A program made the translations under genes and the position numbers. A stretch of DNA of 64,000 bases. Origin: Sphagnum magellanicum. Taxonomy: Eukaryota; Streptophyta; Sphagnopsida; Sphagnales; Sphagnaceae. This document shows positions 11,789-24,210 of this stretch, piece by piece (within the stretch, counting starts at the first letter, position 1; each line of letters opens with the position of its first letter). Location: positions 930,001 through 994,000 of the forward strand of contig CM038916.1 of the NCBI GenBank assembly GCA_021904315.1. The letters run 5' to 3'. The notes beneath the pieces are model-generated. The model was not told the DNA's origin and ran no database searches. It saw only the letters and a program-made list of their open reading frames with translations.

Positions 11789-14479
11789 GTTGTGTGGATA
11801 TATTGTTTTTGATATATCCAAGGGTAAGGATATAAAAAAAATTCAATTTATTTACCTGGAGGGTAAGGATACATTAACATTTTTTTCTTCCATTAGGTTA
11901 GGGACCAAGTATAAAAAAATTATGGTTTCTGGTAGATGGGTAGGACCTGTATGGATACCTTCTATCATATACCCATGGTTGGGGTAATAAATGGGTATGT
12001 ATCTTTTTATTCAATTAATTAAAAATAAAAGATATTTTCCATGTTAAAATATTTTTCAAAGGCTCAAATTCAATGGGATGTAATGTTTAAATCCTTATGT
12101 CAAAATGCAAGGATCAATTAAAAGAATGAACTTAGCATCTTAATGCTAAACATACACACAATATGAGAATATTATGAGACCTTTATGGATAAAATATACA
12201 CTCTATGTTCAAAATATAATCACCATATCCATAATATGTTCACTCCACATCTTCCACTTTGAAATTCCAACAACACAATGCACCTTTCCCTTCTTGCATA
12301 CATATATTGAAAATGCCCAATTGGCCACCCTCAATCCCCATATGGATACACACAATGCCCAAGGAATCCAATTCAAGAAACTTTGTTTGGATTTCAATCC
12401 AACAACTTTTTCTTGAACAAATTCAAATTCCCCTTAATAAACATGAACAATGTATTTAATTAGCTTCCCCACAATACCATCATGTCCTAAGACCAACATT
12501 GGGTTATGGTTTATAACCTAATTATAACAAATTTTGATAAGACAAATAACCTAATTATAATAAATTTTGATAAGACAAATTAAACAACAATCCACCTTAC
12601 CAAATTTGCACCTTACATCATGCAATCTACCATTTGCTTCACATACCAAATCTGCCTTACCAAATTTGCAGATTTTGAAATCAAAATCAGCCAAATCTTC
12701 AAGCTCAACATAGTTACCTAGTTGGTCTTCAAACTCCTCCTCCGTCAGCTCCAACAAATGTGTTTCAAGATCCCCAAAATCAGCAAGGGATTTAGCTACC
12801 AATGATTCGCACCCAAAACATGACCATTTGGTCAATTTTTGGAAATCAACACAAGTTGATTTAAGTTTTGGGTTCCAAGTTGGCATTTGCGTAGCCTTGT
12901 CAAAATCCCAGCAATGGACAAAATATTTTTTGATTTAATCTGACTTTGTACAATACCCAAAATTTGATGAACCAAGTATCCAACAACAAAAAAGTGTGCC
13001 TCATGAACCTTCCATCACTTTAGTGGATTTTCATGCATGATTTGTTTCCAATTGTAAATTCCAAAAATAAGAGAGTTCTTGTTTCACCTACAATCAAAGA
13101 CACAAATAGTTAAATCATTATTCATTTATTGTTATGTGCATCACACATATGAATTAGGGTAAATGCAAAGTAAAATGGTTCACTTTTTGCGTTACAAGCT
13201 TGATTTCTACAAGTATTTTGTGTTTAAATGCTTATGGTGAATGATTTAATTTTAAATACATTAAATGATGATTCATTTTAGATTATCAACTTGATTATGA
13301 AAAAAATTGCACAATTATTTTTTGAAAGTAATTTTTTTCTAATAAATAATGAACTTTTGAAAAAAAATTTGGACTAGTCAATTGATTGGATTGTAAAAAA
13401 ATTCAAGAATTCATATTGAATCCCACTCCAAATTGTTTATTGTGATTAGACATGAGTTGAAAAATTAAGTCATAATGTTAATTGTGAATTCTTATTTTGT
13501 GAAACATTAACCAAATGGTGGTTATAAACTTTTGAAAGGTCAAAATTGGACCATGTTTTCAAAAGTCCTTTTGAAATGAATTTGATTTCTGTTTTTCAAA
13601 TGTTTTGCGCCTCATGGGTACATAATTGGAATACCTAAATGAATTTTTATTCTTATGGACTTTATGGGTTTTTCTTTTAAATTTTCAAAATGATTTCATC
13701 ATACTAGTTAACAATAATATTTTTAAACATGGGTTTTGACCTAGTTTTAAAGGGTTTCATAAGTAATTGAAACTAAAATAGTCAAAGATTACATTAATGA
13801 AAACCTTAGGAATTGAAACCATATCCATATGGATCATCTGTAAAAACTTGCTTGTAATTCTTGTGAGAGTTGTATATGCTTAAAATGAGCCACTAAACTA
13901 TCCATTTACCCATTAAATAATATATGTTATAAATTTAAAGTGACTACAAATTGTGAATTATAAATGAAAAAACTAGATTTCATAAAATAGAAACTTGAAG
14001 TTATGAATGAAAAATTTATAAATGGAAATCCAAAAACCAAACATTTTTCATTTTGAATGCATAAACCAACTATTGTGAATGTAGAAACTTACATGTTCAA
14101 TGGCAATATCATGTGGAGATAGTCATGCACCAAACACAACCAATGGTCATTTTAGGGTGACAAATGTTTTTGTTGGCTTTGCAAAAAATTCATTTTCTGA
14201 TAAGTTGAACATAGAAAAGGAATTAAGGTTTCAGAATCATGCCTTGTTGCTACAATTGTGGCCATATCTTTTCCCACATAATTGTAATAAATCCTTGAAT
14301 TTGGGGTCAAACATTAGAGCCAACATCATGTGTGCATTTTTTGTATCAAACTCATGTAAACAATCTAAAAATGGAGTAAGCATGTGATTGACTTATTATT
14401 GCATCCTATTTGCTAACAAGAAATTTTTTGTATCAACTTGAGCTGCAAGGATAGAGTTCATCTAAATTTATAGTTGAGA
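11789..14479. other. AT-rich intergenic DNA, no gene recognised
   Basis: No exon chain or recognisable transposon protein was found. A 111-aa minus-strand ORF at 12551-12886 contains an acidic EEEFEDQLGN stretch but matches no family I know. The local sequence includes two nearly identical 25-bp blocks near 12515-12580 (CCTAATTATAA…GATAAGACAAAT). Confidence 0.4.
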
Positions 14480-16420
14480 CCTTTCTTAGGTCAATTTGAC
14501 ATAAAAATTGATTGCATTTGCAAGTTGATCACTAAACAATTAGTAACCACGACATTGATTGAACACACAACTTGACACAATCCTGGCCAAGGTTGATGTA
14601 ATGATTTCAACAATTGCCCAAATTTATGTCATTGGAATTCTACCTTGCAAAACCAATCTTTGTTGCTTATAACAAAGATGAATAACATGGCTCCCTAAAT
14701 TCAAAGGCTTATTGGAACATTGCCATTTTGGAAGCAAACCTTGTTTTCATTGGTGTGTTTAATTTTCATGGTCGCAAACCTATAGTTAAACATGCCTTCG
14801 TCCATTCTATCCTTCTTTTGTTAGATTTTGTTGGCCATGTTGTATAAGATTGAATTGAAGATTGTGCGGTTTTGATTTTCACTAGTTGTAGATTAGAATT
14901 TACTTTTTCATTAGAAGTGGCATATTGGCAAGCCTAAGAAAGGGCATGACCAAACAAACACCTTCAAATGGTGCATACATTGTTAATTTTTCATAAGTAA
15001 TAATCTATTTAAGAGCATTAGTCATTGTAGATAGGTTTGTGCCTTCATATTTAGCATAATAAATGATTTTGTTAATATATGTGTATTCCTTAAACAAAAC
15101 TTGCAGTTGACCAGCAATATTAACCTTAAAAGTCCCTTTTGCCTCAAATAAACTAGTTGTGACAAGTTTTGGTTCCTAATCCAAAGTCAAGAAATTAATG
15201 ACAAGGGCAAATGTATTGAATGCATATTTGTTTATCCATAAGTCAAATGTTGTAATAATAGAAGTTGTCGCATTGACAAAAGGGAAAACAAACTTTTGAA
15301 GCGTGCACTTCATCATAAAAGGTAATATATTTTTGATTAGGGTTCTACATGATGTAAACACCACTTGTGGTTCCTTCCACAAACTAGATTGCCTCATCCA
15401 TATGCTTTCAACCATGTTTAAAGGGAGTAACCCCTTCACAACAAGTAACACAAAATCATCAATGAAGGGTGGAAACATGGTCAAAGGAACCAAGGGCGCC
15501 AAGGTAAAAGTCCTTTTCCAAGGACTACACATGACACCTATCATTTTTACGTTGGTTTATAACTTAAAATTTTATATTTTAGATATTTAGTTTAACATTG
15601 CATGTTAGATATAAATAAATTTTTACTAAAAGTTGATTTTATATCATATATATTATGCATTCATGCCCTCTATCACATAAATATGAACAACTTTTGTTAA
15701 AGCTACATTTTCAAAATCCATAATTTTAAGGGTCAAAAGCACTTTTGAACTAAATGTGCTCAAATTGGTTATAAAAGTATTTTGCATTAGTTCAAGTCCT
15801 TTTTCCTTTCTAAACATTAATGTTAAGATCCTTTCCAATTTTAAAAGGAATGGTGCACATTTGGTAAAAAAAAAAACATTTGAAAAAAATAAGGACTATC
15901 CATTTTCAAGGTTTGAATGTTTTCAACATGCAAAAACATTTTTTATTTGTGTCAAGATTTGAGCATATAAACTTAGCAATTAATGAAAAATATTCTAAAA
16001 AAATTATGAAAATCCAAAATATTTTGCTTCCCTTGTGATCTTTCAAATATACAAAAATGCAATTTTAAGGAGTGTCCACTATCCATTCACTTGGGTGGCA
16101 CCTTTGACTATGTTTTTACCTTGAAATCTTTCTATTCTTCTTGTGATTTTTTGTAAGATGTGGTGCTACCCAAAAATGTAGAAATGGAATGAAGATTTAC
16201 CATTTTTCAAGCTTTGGAATTTTGTTTTTCAAAAGGATTTGTTTTAGTACAATGTTGGAGTGAAATTTCACTAAAATAAACTTTCCAAATATTAGAATGT
16301 TTACCTTCACAATGTTTCTTCATGGCTAAAGTCTCATTTTCAATTTTATAAGACATCAATCCCTTCTTGTCTTTGGTTTTTGACCCCAATACATGAATAA
16401 TCAAAGGAATTGAATGACAC
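14480..16420 (-). pseudogene. Broken hAT-type transposase (BED/DUF659-like)
   Basis: Minus-strand translation gives a chain of fragments in the order expected of plant hAT transposases. A BED-like piece (MKKHCEGKHSNIW) lies near 16280-16320. The ORF 15176-15544 ends in TTFDLW and FALVINFLTLD, a typical DUF659 block. Directly downstream in the same frame are LFEAKGTFKVNIAGQL, KIIYYAKYEGTNLSTMTNAL and APFEGVC. In-frame stop codons follow FLTLD and NALK, so the gene is dead. Limits are approximate. The family resemblance is from memory of the conserved blocks; termini and target duplication were not found. Confidence 0.7.
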
Positions 16421-16589
16421 ATAATACATGAAAAACCTATTTTGTTTGAAGCAACATAAGTTCATCAACATTTGTTATGTAAAAAACCCAAGGAATAGAT
16501 CTTCAATCCCATGGATCAAATTTCTACATGATAATTTTCAATAAATACATGGTATGTAGTATGTTATAAAAGAGGGGGCTAGGTATATA

Positions 16590-16930
16590 TGGTGCTATGG
16601 TGTCTACTTTGGCAAACTTGGCCATAAAATAATCCCACACAAAAGATTCCAATACATGTTTTGTAACCTAAATTTGTGAATAAGTACACGTTGCACCTAG
16701 TAAATTTTGTAATATTCTCACAGGTTATCAAAATCAAAATTGCTCATATTCACATTTTACAATGAAAGTATTCTATGTCTTTTTTAGGCACTTTGTTAGG
16801 CTTTCCTCTAGGTGGGGGTAAGGTGAACCGACACCTACATTAATACCTTCACCTTATTGAGTGAGGCTTCCTAATGGCCATATTAAACTCAAAGAAATGC
16901 TAGATTCAAACTCAGTGGCTTTGATTTAGT
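16590..16930 (-). repeat. Dispersed repeat, inverted copy at about 44100-44460
   Basis: The reverse complement of this segment follows 44100-44460 over about 340 bp, including blocks for GGTGTCTAC, CACAGGTTNTCAA, AGGCACTTTG, CCTTCACCTTATTGA and AATGGCCAT. Divergence is high. It resembles LTR sequence but no terminus was identified. Confidence 0.65.
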
Positions 16931-17699
16931 CAAAGCATGAGATAATTAGAAGTAATTTAAATGTATTTTGGGGTTTTTACCAATGTTGTGTAGGTAAAAC
17001 TTTTAGTTAGATATACCCACCGAGCATGAATAGGGTATATTGTATATCTTTAACCTAATTTTTAAAAAAAATACATTTTAATGAGGTGCATATCCTAGGA
17101 TAAATAAATCTGAAAATTTATAACCTATTTAGAACCTCACATATATTTTTTAAATACCTTTACTCGAAATCAAATATGTTTTGGCATGTGGGTAAAAAAG
17201 ATTAAAACTCTAAACCCTATATATTACACCATATGGATTGCCGCTCTTATGTGTTACTAATTACATCACTATTGTCTCACAACAATATTTTTTTCCCAAC
17301 TTCTATTGTTAATGTTGCTTTGAAGCTTGCATAGATTAACAAAGAACTTCACTTGACAACACAAATATTTATGAACAAGAGACCAAAAAAAGTCTTCCAT
17401 CATTGTCTAAGACCAAGGAAAAGGCCAAAAAAGCACTTGAATAATTATTTCATGCTAAAGGTTAAATTAATTTATTTGGAGCTATTAGGTTTTAGTGGCA
17501 CTGAACAATCACCTTTCTTGTGGAAAGTTTTATTATGTTTTTTTTCTTTGTGTTTGTTTTATGCTTTCTTCTTATGAATTTTTTTAATTGACTTTATTTT
17601 GTTGCCAAGGGGTATTTGTTGTGCATTGTGAAAAAGAGACTTGTGTAGTGGATTAAAAATGTTTTGTCTGCTTCAAAGAAAAGTTTGTGTAACAGAAGA
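16931..17699. other. Intergenic spacer, nothing recognised
   Basis: AT-rich with no exon-like or transposon-like translation in any frame. Confidence 0.5.
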
Positions 17700-18540
17700 A
17701 CAAATTTTTTTTATCCTCTTTCATTTTTTTGGCCTCTTTGTGGACCCATTGCTCTAATTCACCAATGAAATAAATATGGTATAGTGAAAAAGTTTTTATT
17801 TTTTCTTGTTGTTTTGGCCTATTTGTGGACCCACAATTTTCTTCACCATTTTTATCAAATCAACTACAATGTGTTTTTCTTTCCTTTGTGGGCCCACATG
17901 ACTTTTGTCCCTTTGTTCTACATTTATTTTCTTCCCTCCAAAGCCAATGGGGGAAAAAAATCTCATCATTTATTTATTTTTGAATGGTTTTATGTAGCAT
18001 GAAAACAAGAATATAATTTTGTGTTGTGTTTACTGTCCATATCGATTTCTATGTGATATTACATTATTCAAAAGGATTATTTTTATTGTCCATGTAAATC
18101 AAGAACAAAAACTATGGTAAAAGTTGTTGTTGGATCCTTTACAACAATGAAATCCCATACAAAGAGGTTTAACGTAGCATCAATATTATTCATATATCAT
18201 ATGTCAATTAAATCATATTCTTATTGATGTCAGTTTTATTGTTTTCTATGGTTTTTTTTACCTTTTTGTGGACACATAATTCTCTTCACCATTTTTGTCA
18301 AATCAATTACATTTTACATCATTTTTTTCCCATCCAGTGCCAATGAGGGAAAAAATCTCATCAATTTTTTTTTTAATGGTTCTATGTAGCATGGAAACAA
18401 GAATATATTTATGTGTTGTGTTTATTGCCCACATGGGTGTCAATATGTGATCAAACCACATTATTTGAAAGGAATGTTCTTTGATATCCTTGTAGATTAG
18501 AAACATAAACTATGGTGGGAGTTTTTTTCAGATCCCTCAC
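17700..18540. repeat. Diverged tandem repeat, about 390-435 bp unit
   Basis: The block beginning TTTGTGGACCCACAATTTTC near 17820 recurs near 18265. The downstream blocks (ATCTCATCA, ATGGTTNTATGTAGCATG, AACAAGAATATA, GTGTTGTGTTTA) recur in the same order about 390 bp later. A shorter third copy of the first block lies near 17730. The unit ends just where similarity to the 44.6-kb region begins. Confidence 0.7.
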
Positions 18541-19759
18541 AAAAGAAGGTGGATATCTCCATGCAAAGGGGCACACATGGAACAATTGTAAATGTTGTTG
18601 ATCATGTAAGCTCAAAGAAAGACAAGTTACAACTTAACTCTACTAAACACTCTGCAAGTCCAAACTTGAAAATAAAAATGACTTATTTTTGAATTAGAAT
18701 TTAGCATGAAAACTATTCAATAGACTTTTAATTGTTAGATATATAGAAACACATAATACGAAGGACAATGCTCAAATGTTTTAAAGTGTTTAGTTTTGTA
18801 TTGATAAAATTAATGTCATATATATTTTTTCAAAAGTCATCCTTACACCCCAAAGATAAAGTCTATAAAACAAAAGGTCATAACTCTACATATCAAAGGT
18901 AACTACAATTGTAGGTATAGTTGTATGTATTGTCTCCTACTAGTGTATTGAATGACATATATTATTATATAGTTTTGACACTCTCACTAATAGTTTTTCA
19001 TTTGCATTTTTTTCATTCATCTTGAACTAGTATTTCCACCAAGCTTAAGATTTGTAGCTTGTATTTTGTGTTTTTTGAAACACTCTTTTGTACCTCTCTT
19101 TCTCCTTTTTGAAATTTGAATATAATATTTTAAAGCATGAAATTTCTCAAAGGTCAATGCATGGTTGGGTGGACCAATTTGGGTGTCACACCATCTAATT
19201 TTTCCTTGTGGTTGCCATTGCAATGCCCATGGTGCTTTATAGGCTTTAAAATTTATTGAAATGGACTTGGTTTAAAGATCTTAACTTGAATATCTACATG
19301 ATGCACAAAATCTTTTTATAGATTTTAAAAAATCATAAAAGCCATGGACTTTTGAACTCAAAACTCATGGACGACACCTTTGACTTCCATTTTTATGTGG
19401 ATTATGCTATGGTCTATTAATTGATGGAATGTGTGTTAAAGACTTGGAATTAGTAAAATATCATATCAAAGAAATGTAAGAACAAAATAAATAATAAGTT
19501 GAATTTTAAAACTATATTTATGGACTTTTGAATGGGTTAAAAAAGAACATTCTTTCATAAGTCCATATCGTATTGGAAGAAGAAATATTTTATGATTTTT
19601 TTGCTTATATAATGTTTAAAGAAATATAAACTTTAGATGTGCCATTAATGACATGGAAAAAATATGGAAGAAATCAATGTAATTTCCAAAATTTGACCAT
19701 TTTTTGAGTAGTAGGGACTTTGGTTTTGTGCCAAATTGGTCAACCCAACCATGCATGGG

Positions 19760-20480
19760 TCAAAACACATAACTAGGTGCCAAAAATGGCATCAGATGTT
19801 AAACATAATTAGTCAAACTCAAACATTTTTTTTTTATAACCATTTAAAACCATAGTAATCATGGCAAGTTAGTTCTTTTTCCTTCATATGAATGTCAAGG
19901 AACTTAAAGTAAAAATTCATTCGGTTCAATTTTAAGTTTTGGTTTTAATTCATGATGTTTGAAAATGTACACCTATTATGTTAGATGGAATCACTTTTGC
20001 AAAGAACTATCAAAAGGATTCATATAATAAAATAATTTTCATTGAAAAAATGTAGATGATAAGAACATATTAGCCACACTAAAAAAAATCCATATTTTTT
20101 AAAATGTGGAATTCTAAAACTTAAAAAATTCAAAGAATTTTTCAAAATTGCTTCAAAATTTTAAAGTTTCAAGAGTCCTTTATCACATATAAATAAGCTA
20201 TCATGTACATGATGTATGAAACAAATTTATAATTTAAAATATAATAAAACTAAGGAATGTGAAATTTTAATTTTTGGTGATGACTTAAAAATTTGATCAT
20301 TTTTCAAGATGAAACATTAAATCTGTAAGGAATCAATACACTTTTAAAAAATCATATTTATTCAATAATGACTAATAAAAAAAATGTGATGCATTGGGGA
20401 ACATTTAAACATTTTTTAGAATAAGTTATAAAAGATTTCATTTTAAAATTCATTTGCATATAAAAAAAATTTTGGGGAAA
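19760..20480. repeat. Segment matching 50280-50985, out of order relative to the duplication
   Basis: Shared blocks in order include GGTCAAAACACA, CCATTTNAAACCAT, ATGGCA, AACTNAAANTAAAAAT and TCATATAATA. In copy 2 this segment sits between the counterparts of 25750 and 25790, so its position differs between the two copies. Confidence 0.65.
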
Positions 20481-20528
20481 AAACGTGCAATCCTTTTCCA
20501 AAATAATTCTTTTGGCTCCTAGTTATAG

Positions 20529-21448
20529 TGACGCACTTTCAATTCCTTGAAGGACTTAAATGTGAGTCCAAGTAGAAAACAGCGGAAGAGGGAGGAGTCG
20601 GGGCACGTTCTTTAGCACACAACACTTTGAGGGGTAGAAGGGCGTGTTGGAGCTCCAAGATGAGACTAAGAAGAGTTGACAAGCTTCACTCATTCACACG
20701 AGCCTGCACATAACCCACACAAAGCACCTTTGGTGTTAGGACGAGCTATGAGCAACACGAACACACTAGATTCATCACGGCCCGGATTTGGGGGAAGCCA
20801 CCACCTTCCCCTTTATAGTATACTTTATGGCTAGTGACGGAGCCCACATCCAAATGGTTTTTCTCTTTCAGGACTTTCGAGTGGGAGTCTCGAAATCGCG
20901 CCAGTTGGGACTCTCGCAACTTTGGAGCCCCATAACTTTGCGAGTAGATCTCAGATCAAGATACGGTTTGAAGCAAAGTTGTAGCTCTCGTCGAGAGCTT
21001 TTCAACGGTATGTCGCATGCCCTCTGCAGTTAAGTAAATCGGGTCGATTTTTGACTTTTTTTTGGTCAGGAGTCAAATTGACAGTTTGACTCTTGGCCCT
21101 TCTTTTGGCTTCTTTTGGCCATAACTTGTGTTTTAGATGTCCAAATGAAAAATGCGAGCCCATTTTAGACATTTACATTCTAAGAGCTTTCCAATGATAT
21201 AAAGAACACCACAAGCCATTGAGTTTTGACCCCTGAAATCGGTTTGTAAAATTTTGGGAGTCCACGAGGACTCCATTTCCCAAAGTGGGAGTTACTTTGG
21301 GAGTGTGAGGGTTCACTCCCTCATACTCCTTCACACTTTCTTACACTCCCGATAAAGGAGTATGTGATGTGACTCCCGGGCTTATTTTTGGCCCGCACCG
21401 TTGTAACCCTTTTGCATTGGTTGTGAGCCCAAAGTTAGGGTTGTGACA
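20529..21448. mobile_element. Solo LTR, 920 bp, with 5-bp target duplication TATAG
   Basis: Begins TGACGC and ends GTGACA, and is flanked by TATAG at 20524-20528 and again at 21449-21453. It is visibly less AT-rich than the surroundings and contains text typical of plant LTRs (for example CCATAACTTTGCGAG, GAGCTTTTCAA) and a CTTTATAGTATAC TATA-like block near 20812. No internal retrotransposon region is present, so it is the product of LTR recombination or a lone LTR. Orientation is uncertain. It lies in the part of copy 1 that has no collinear counterpart in copy 2. Confidence 0.8.
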
Positions 21449-22439
21449 TATAGGTTTTGACCCACATTGATCTTCAAACATTCATTACTCATGCATGCTT
21501 ATAGTTATGTGGTTTTGGTAGTTTGTTAGATGACCAAATATTATTAATTTGTGTTGGTGTTTTTATTTTTCTATATTTTCTTTGACAACTTGGTCCACCT
21601 GATTTTTCATTTCAATCTTAGTTTGATTTGAAACATTGGTAGGTGGAAATAGACCAAATGAAGAATATCTTGTAATGTAATGAATGCATTTACAAAAACC
21701 ATTCCCACATTAGGAAAAGTAATGTTGTTTTCCATGTAATCATATCATGAAAGCTTGATGTTGAGGAGTTTATTTCCACTTTTGGAATCAAACAAATTCC
21801 TAAATTTTATGCATTAGAGGTGTTTGTCTGTTGATAAAAGTTTTATTAAAATGTTAATTGTCATATTTGATGTATAAACATACTTGAACTAAATTTGTTT
21901 GTTAAGTACCTTTTTTTGAATGAAATGGTATTGAATTTCCATATGTTTTTTTAAAAAAATTGGTATTTGGGATTTTCACTTAAGGTTAAGTTCATTCAAT
22001 AATTTCAAAGCCAAACTACTTCAATCCATATTCTTTTCACATAAAAATTAATAGCCTTTGTGAAATAACACCTTCAAAATTCAAGACATTAAAGGTTAAA
22101 GTTCTTCTAAACCAATTATAAGATCAAATAAAATTACATTGCACTTATAAATAATAACTTCATCAACTTTGAGCCGTTTTTTCTTTTTTATGTATTAACA
22201 ACAAAATCCACATTAATTTTTAGAGTTATTGGTGGACATTTATCAAAATTTAACAAAAAAAAAAAAAACACTTGTCTAGACAATTGTTTTAAGTTTTCAA
22301 ATCATATAAAAGGACTCTTAAAACATCATAAATTAAAATTACATTTTTTAGATTGAAATTTTGCAAGTAATGGATTATGGAGCGTATTAAAAAAAAATGG
22401 CAATTCCAATTATTGTGTCTTTTTTGTGATTTTTCAAAA

Positions 22440-24210
22440 ATGTAGGGGTATAGTTTTTAAGTAGTGTCCATACACTTTGTACTCCTATGATTATGTTTTC
22501 ACCCAAGTAGCGAATTAAAAACATTACAATTTTAACATCTAGTTTCAATGCATTTCTAGATTATGTTGTATGGTTAGTGTGATTAACACATTAATGGAAT
22601 TCTATTTATCCATAGGAGAAAATGTTTTCTATTTAGTTAACTCCTTACATTTACGAGAATTACCTTGACATTAGCCTAGCCTTGTACATTTATCAATTGT
22701 TCCAGCATCATTAATTTTAATCTTGAAAACTCATTTAGAGCTAATTGGGGTTCTATTGGAAGGGAGAAGGGTCATGAACATCCACTTGTGTTATTCTTTT
22801 GTAAATAATATAATTCAACATTGATGGCATCTTGCATTCTTTAACATAAGATTTCTATAAGGTGTATTTTATTATGTGAAGAATCTTTAAAGATATATTT
22901 GCTAAATTAGCTTGATAAACTTCTTTACATGAAGTTTCTTAATTTGTGGTTTATTTTCCTTCTATGGACTCTATTAGCTTTTCTGTAAGTTGAATTTGTT
23001 TCTTTTAGGTTGAAAAGAACTAGGTGGATTTTGTTGTAAATGAAATTTTTCATGTGCTGTAATATTATGTGAAATTAGATCTTCTTTAGGCAAGTTTTTT
23101 TTATCATTGGAATTAATGGAAGTTGTGAAAAGTTTTCAATGAGGTTACTTTGAAAGAGTTGACCAAATGTTGTGGTATTCCCACACGTGTGAAATTAATT
23201 GTTGGTTTGAATTTATAGAGGCCACCCATTTGGAGGTAGTGCAACATTTTGGATTTGTGTTGTTGGAATATTTTGATTTGGCATTAAAATAGGTCTTTAT
23301 TGCCCTTGTATTGTTGGGGTGTTTAATTAACACAAAATAACAATTCCTTTCTTTCTTCTTCCTTTTCCAATAGGTGTTTGTTTTCTTGACAATTGTCAAA
23401 GTTTTTGTGAAAGATAACATTTCTAGATATAACTATAATTCTATCATAAAATGATAAGATTTATATTCTTCACTATACCCAAGAAAAATGCATTCATAAA
23501 AATGTGAATTCAACTTTTTTTTCCTCCTTATGAGCAAGAATTTTATTTTACACCCAAAACTTTTTAGGCACAACACATTTGGTTGTCTTCCATAGCATAA
23601 TTCATAAGGAGTTTTATTTTTAGTTACAACATTTTTTGGACTTTGCTTTGCTAATTTTTCTTTTTAAAGGTGCATCCTTCCAAAACACCTTAGGTACCTT
23701 AACATATGATAACATAGCTAAAACAACCTTGATTAGAGTTTTATTTTTCCTTTTAATACACCAATTTGTTGGGGTGTATAAAAAGTTGTAAACTCTTTTT
23801 TTATGCCTTCCTTTTGATAAAAGAGATTGAACTCACCAAATTTTATACTCATCTCCATGGTCAACTTTAAAAGTTTTAATATTATGATTAGTTTGTCTCT
23901 TTACAAAACTTTTGTACATAGTGGGAATTTTGATCAAATGCTTCAAATTTATGTTTCATGAAATAAATTTAACAATATTTTGAAAAGTTGTTTATAAATG
24001 TAATGAAAATATGTGCATCTTCAATGTGTTCTTATTTGTAATGCACCAAGAAATTGGTCAAAATGTGCAAGTTCAAGAAGCTTTGTAATTCAATGAACTC
24101 AATTTTTGGGAAATTTTCTTTTATGTTGTTTCCCTTGGATGCAAGGTGTACATAAAATAATTTCCTTCTCATGAATTGTTTTAATGCCTATTGATGTACA
24201 TTGCATTTGG
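22440..24210 (-). pseudogene. Decayed Ty1/copia polyprotein (integrase and reverse transcriptase), copy 1
   Basis: Minus-strand reading gives an integrase-core-like stretch (IKTFKVDHGDEYKFGEFN) near 23790-23880, then integrase C-terminal text near 23600-23700. At 22660-22790 it gives reverse-transcriptase N-terminal text (VFKIKINDAG). The frame is broken by many stops and shifts. It is the counterpart of 46290-48420 but lacks about 700 bp that copy 2 retains near 48020-48725. Confidence 0.65.

Noticed and set aside
12551-12886. 111-aa minus-strand ORF
   Set aside because: No recognisable family, no splice or promoter support, and it lies in repeat-rich DNA.
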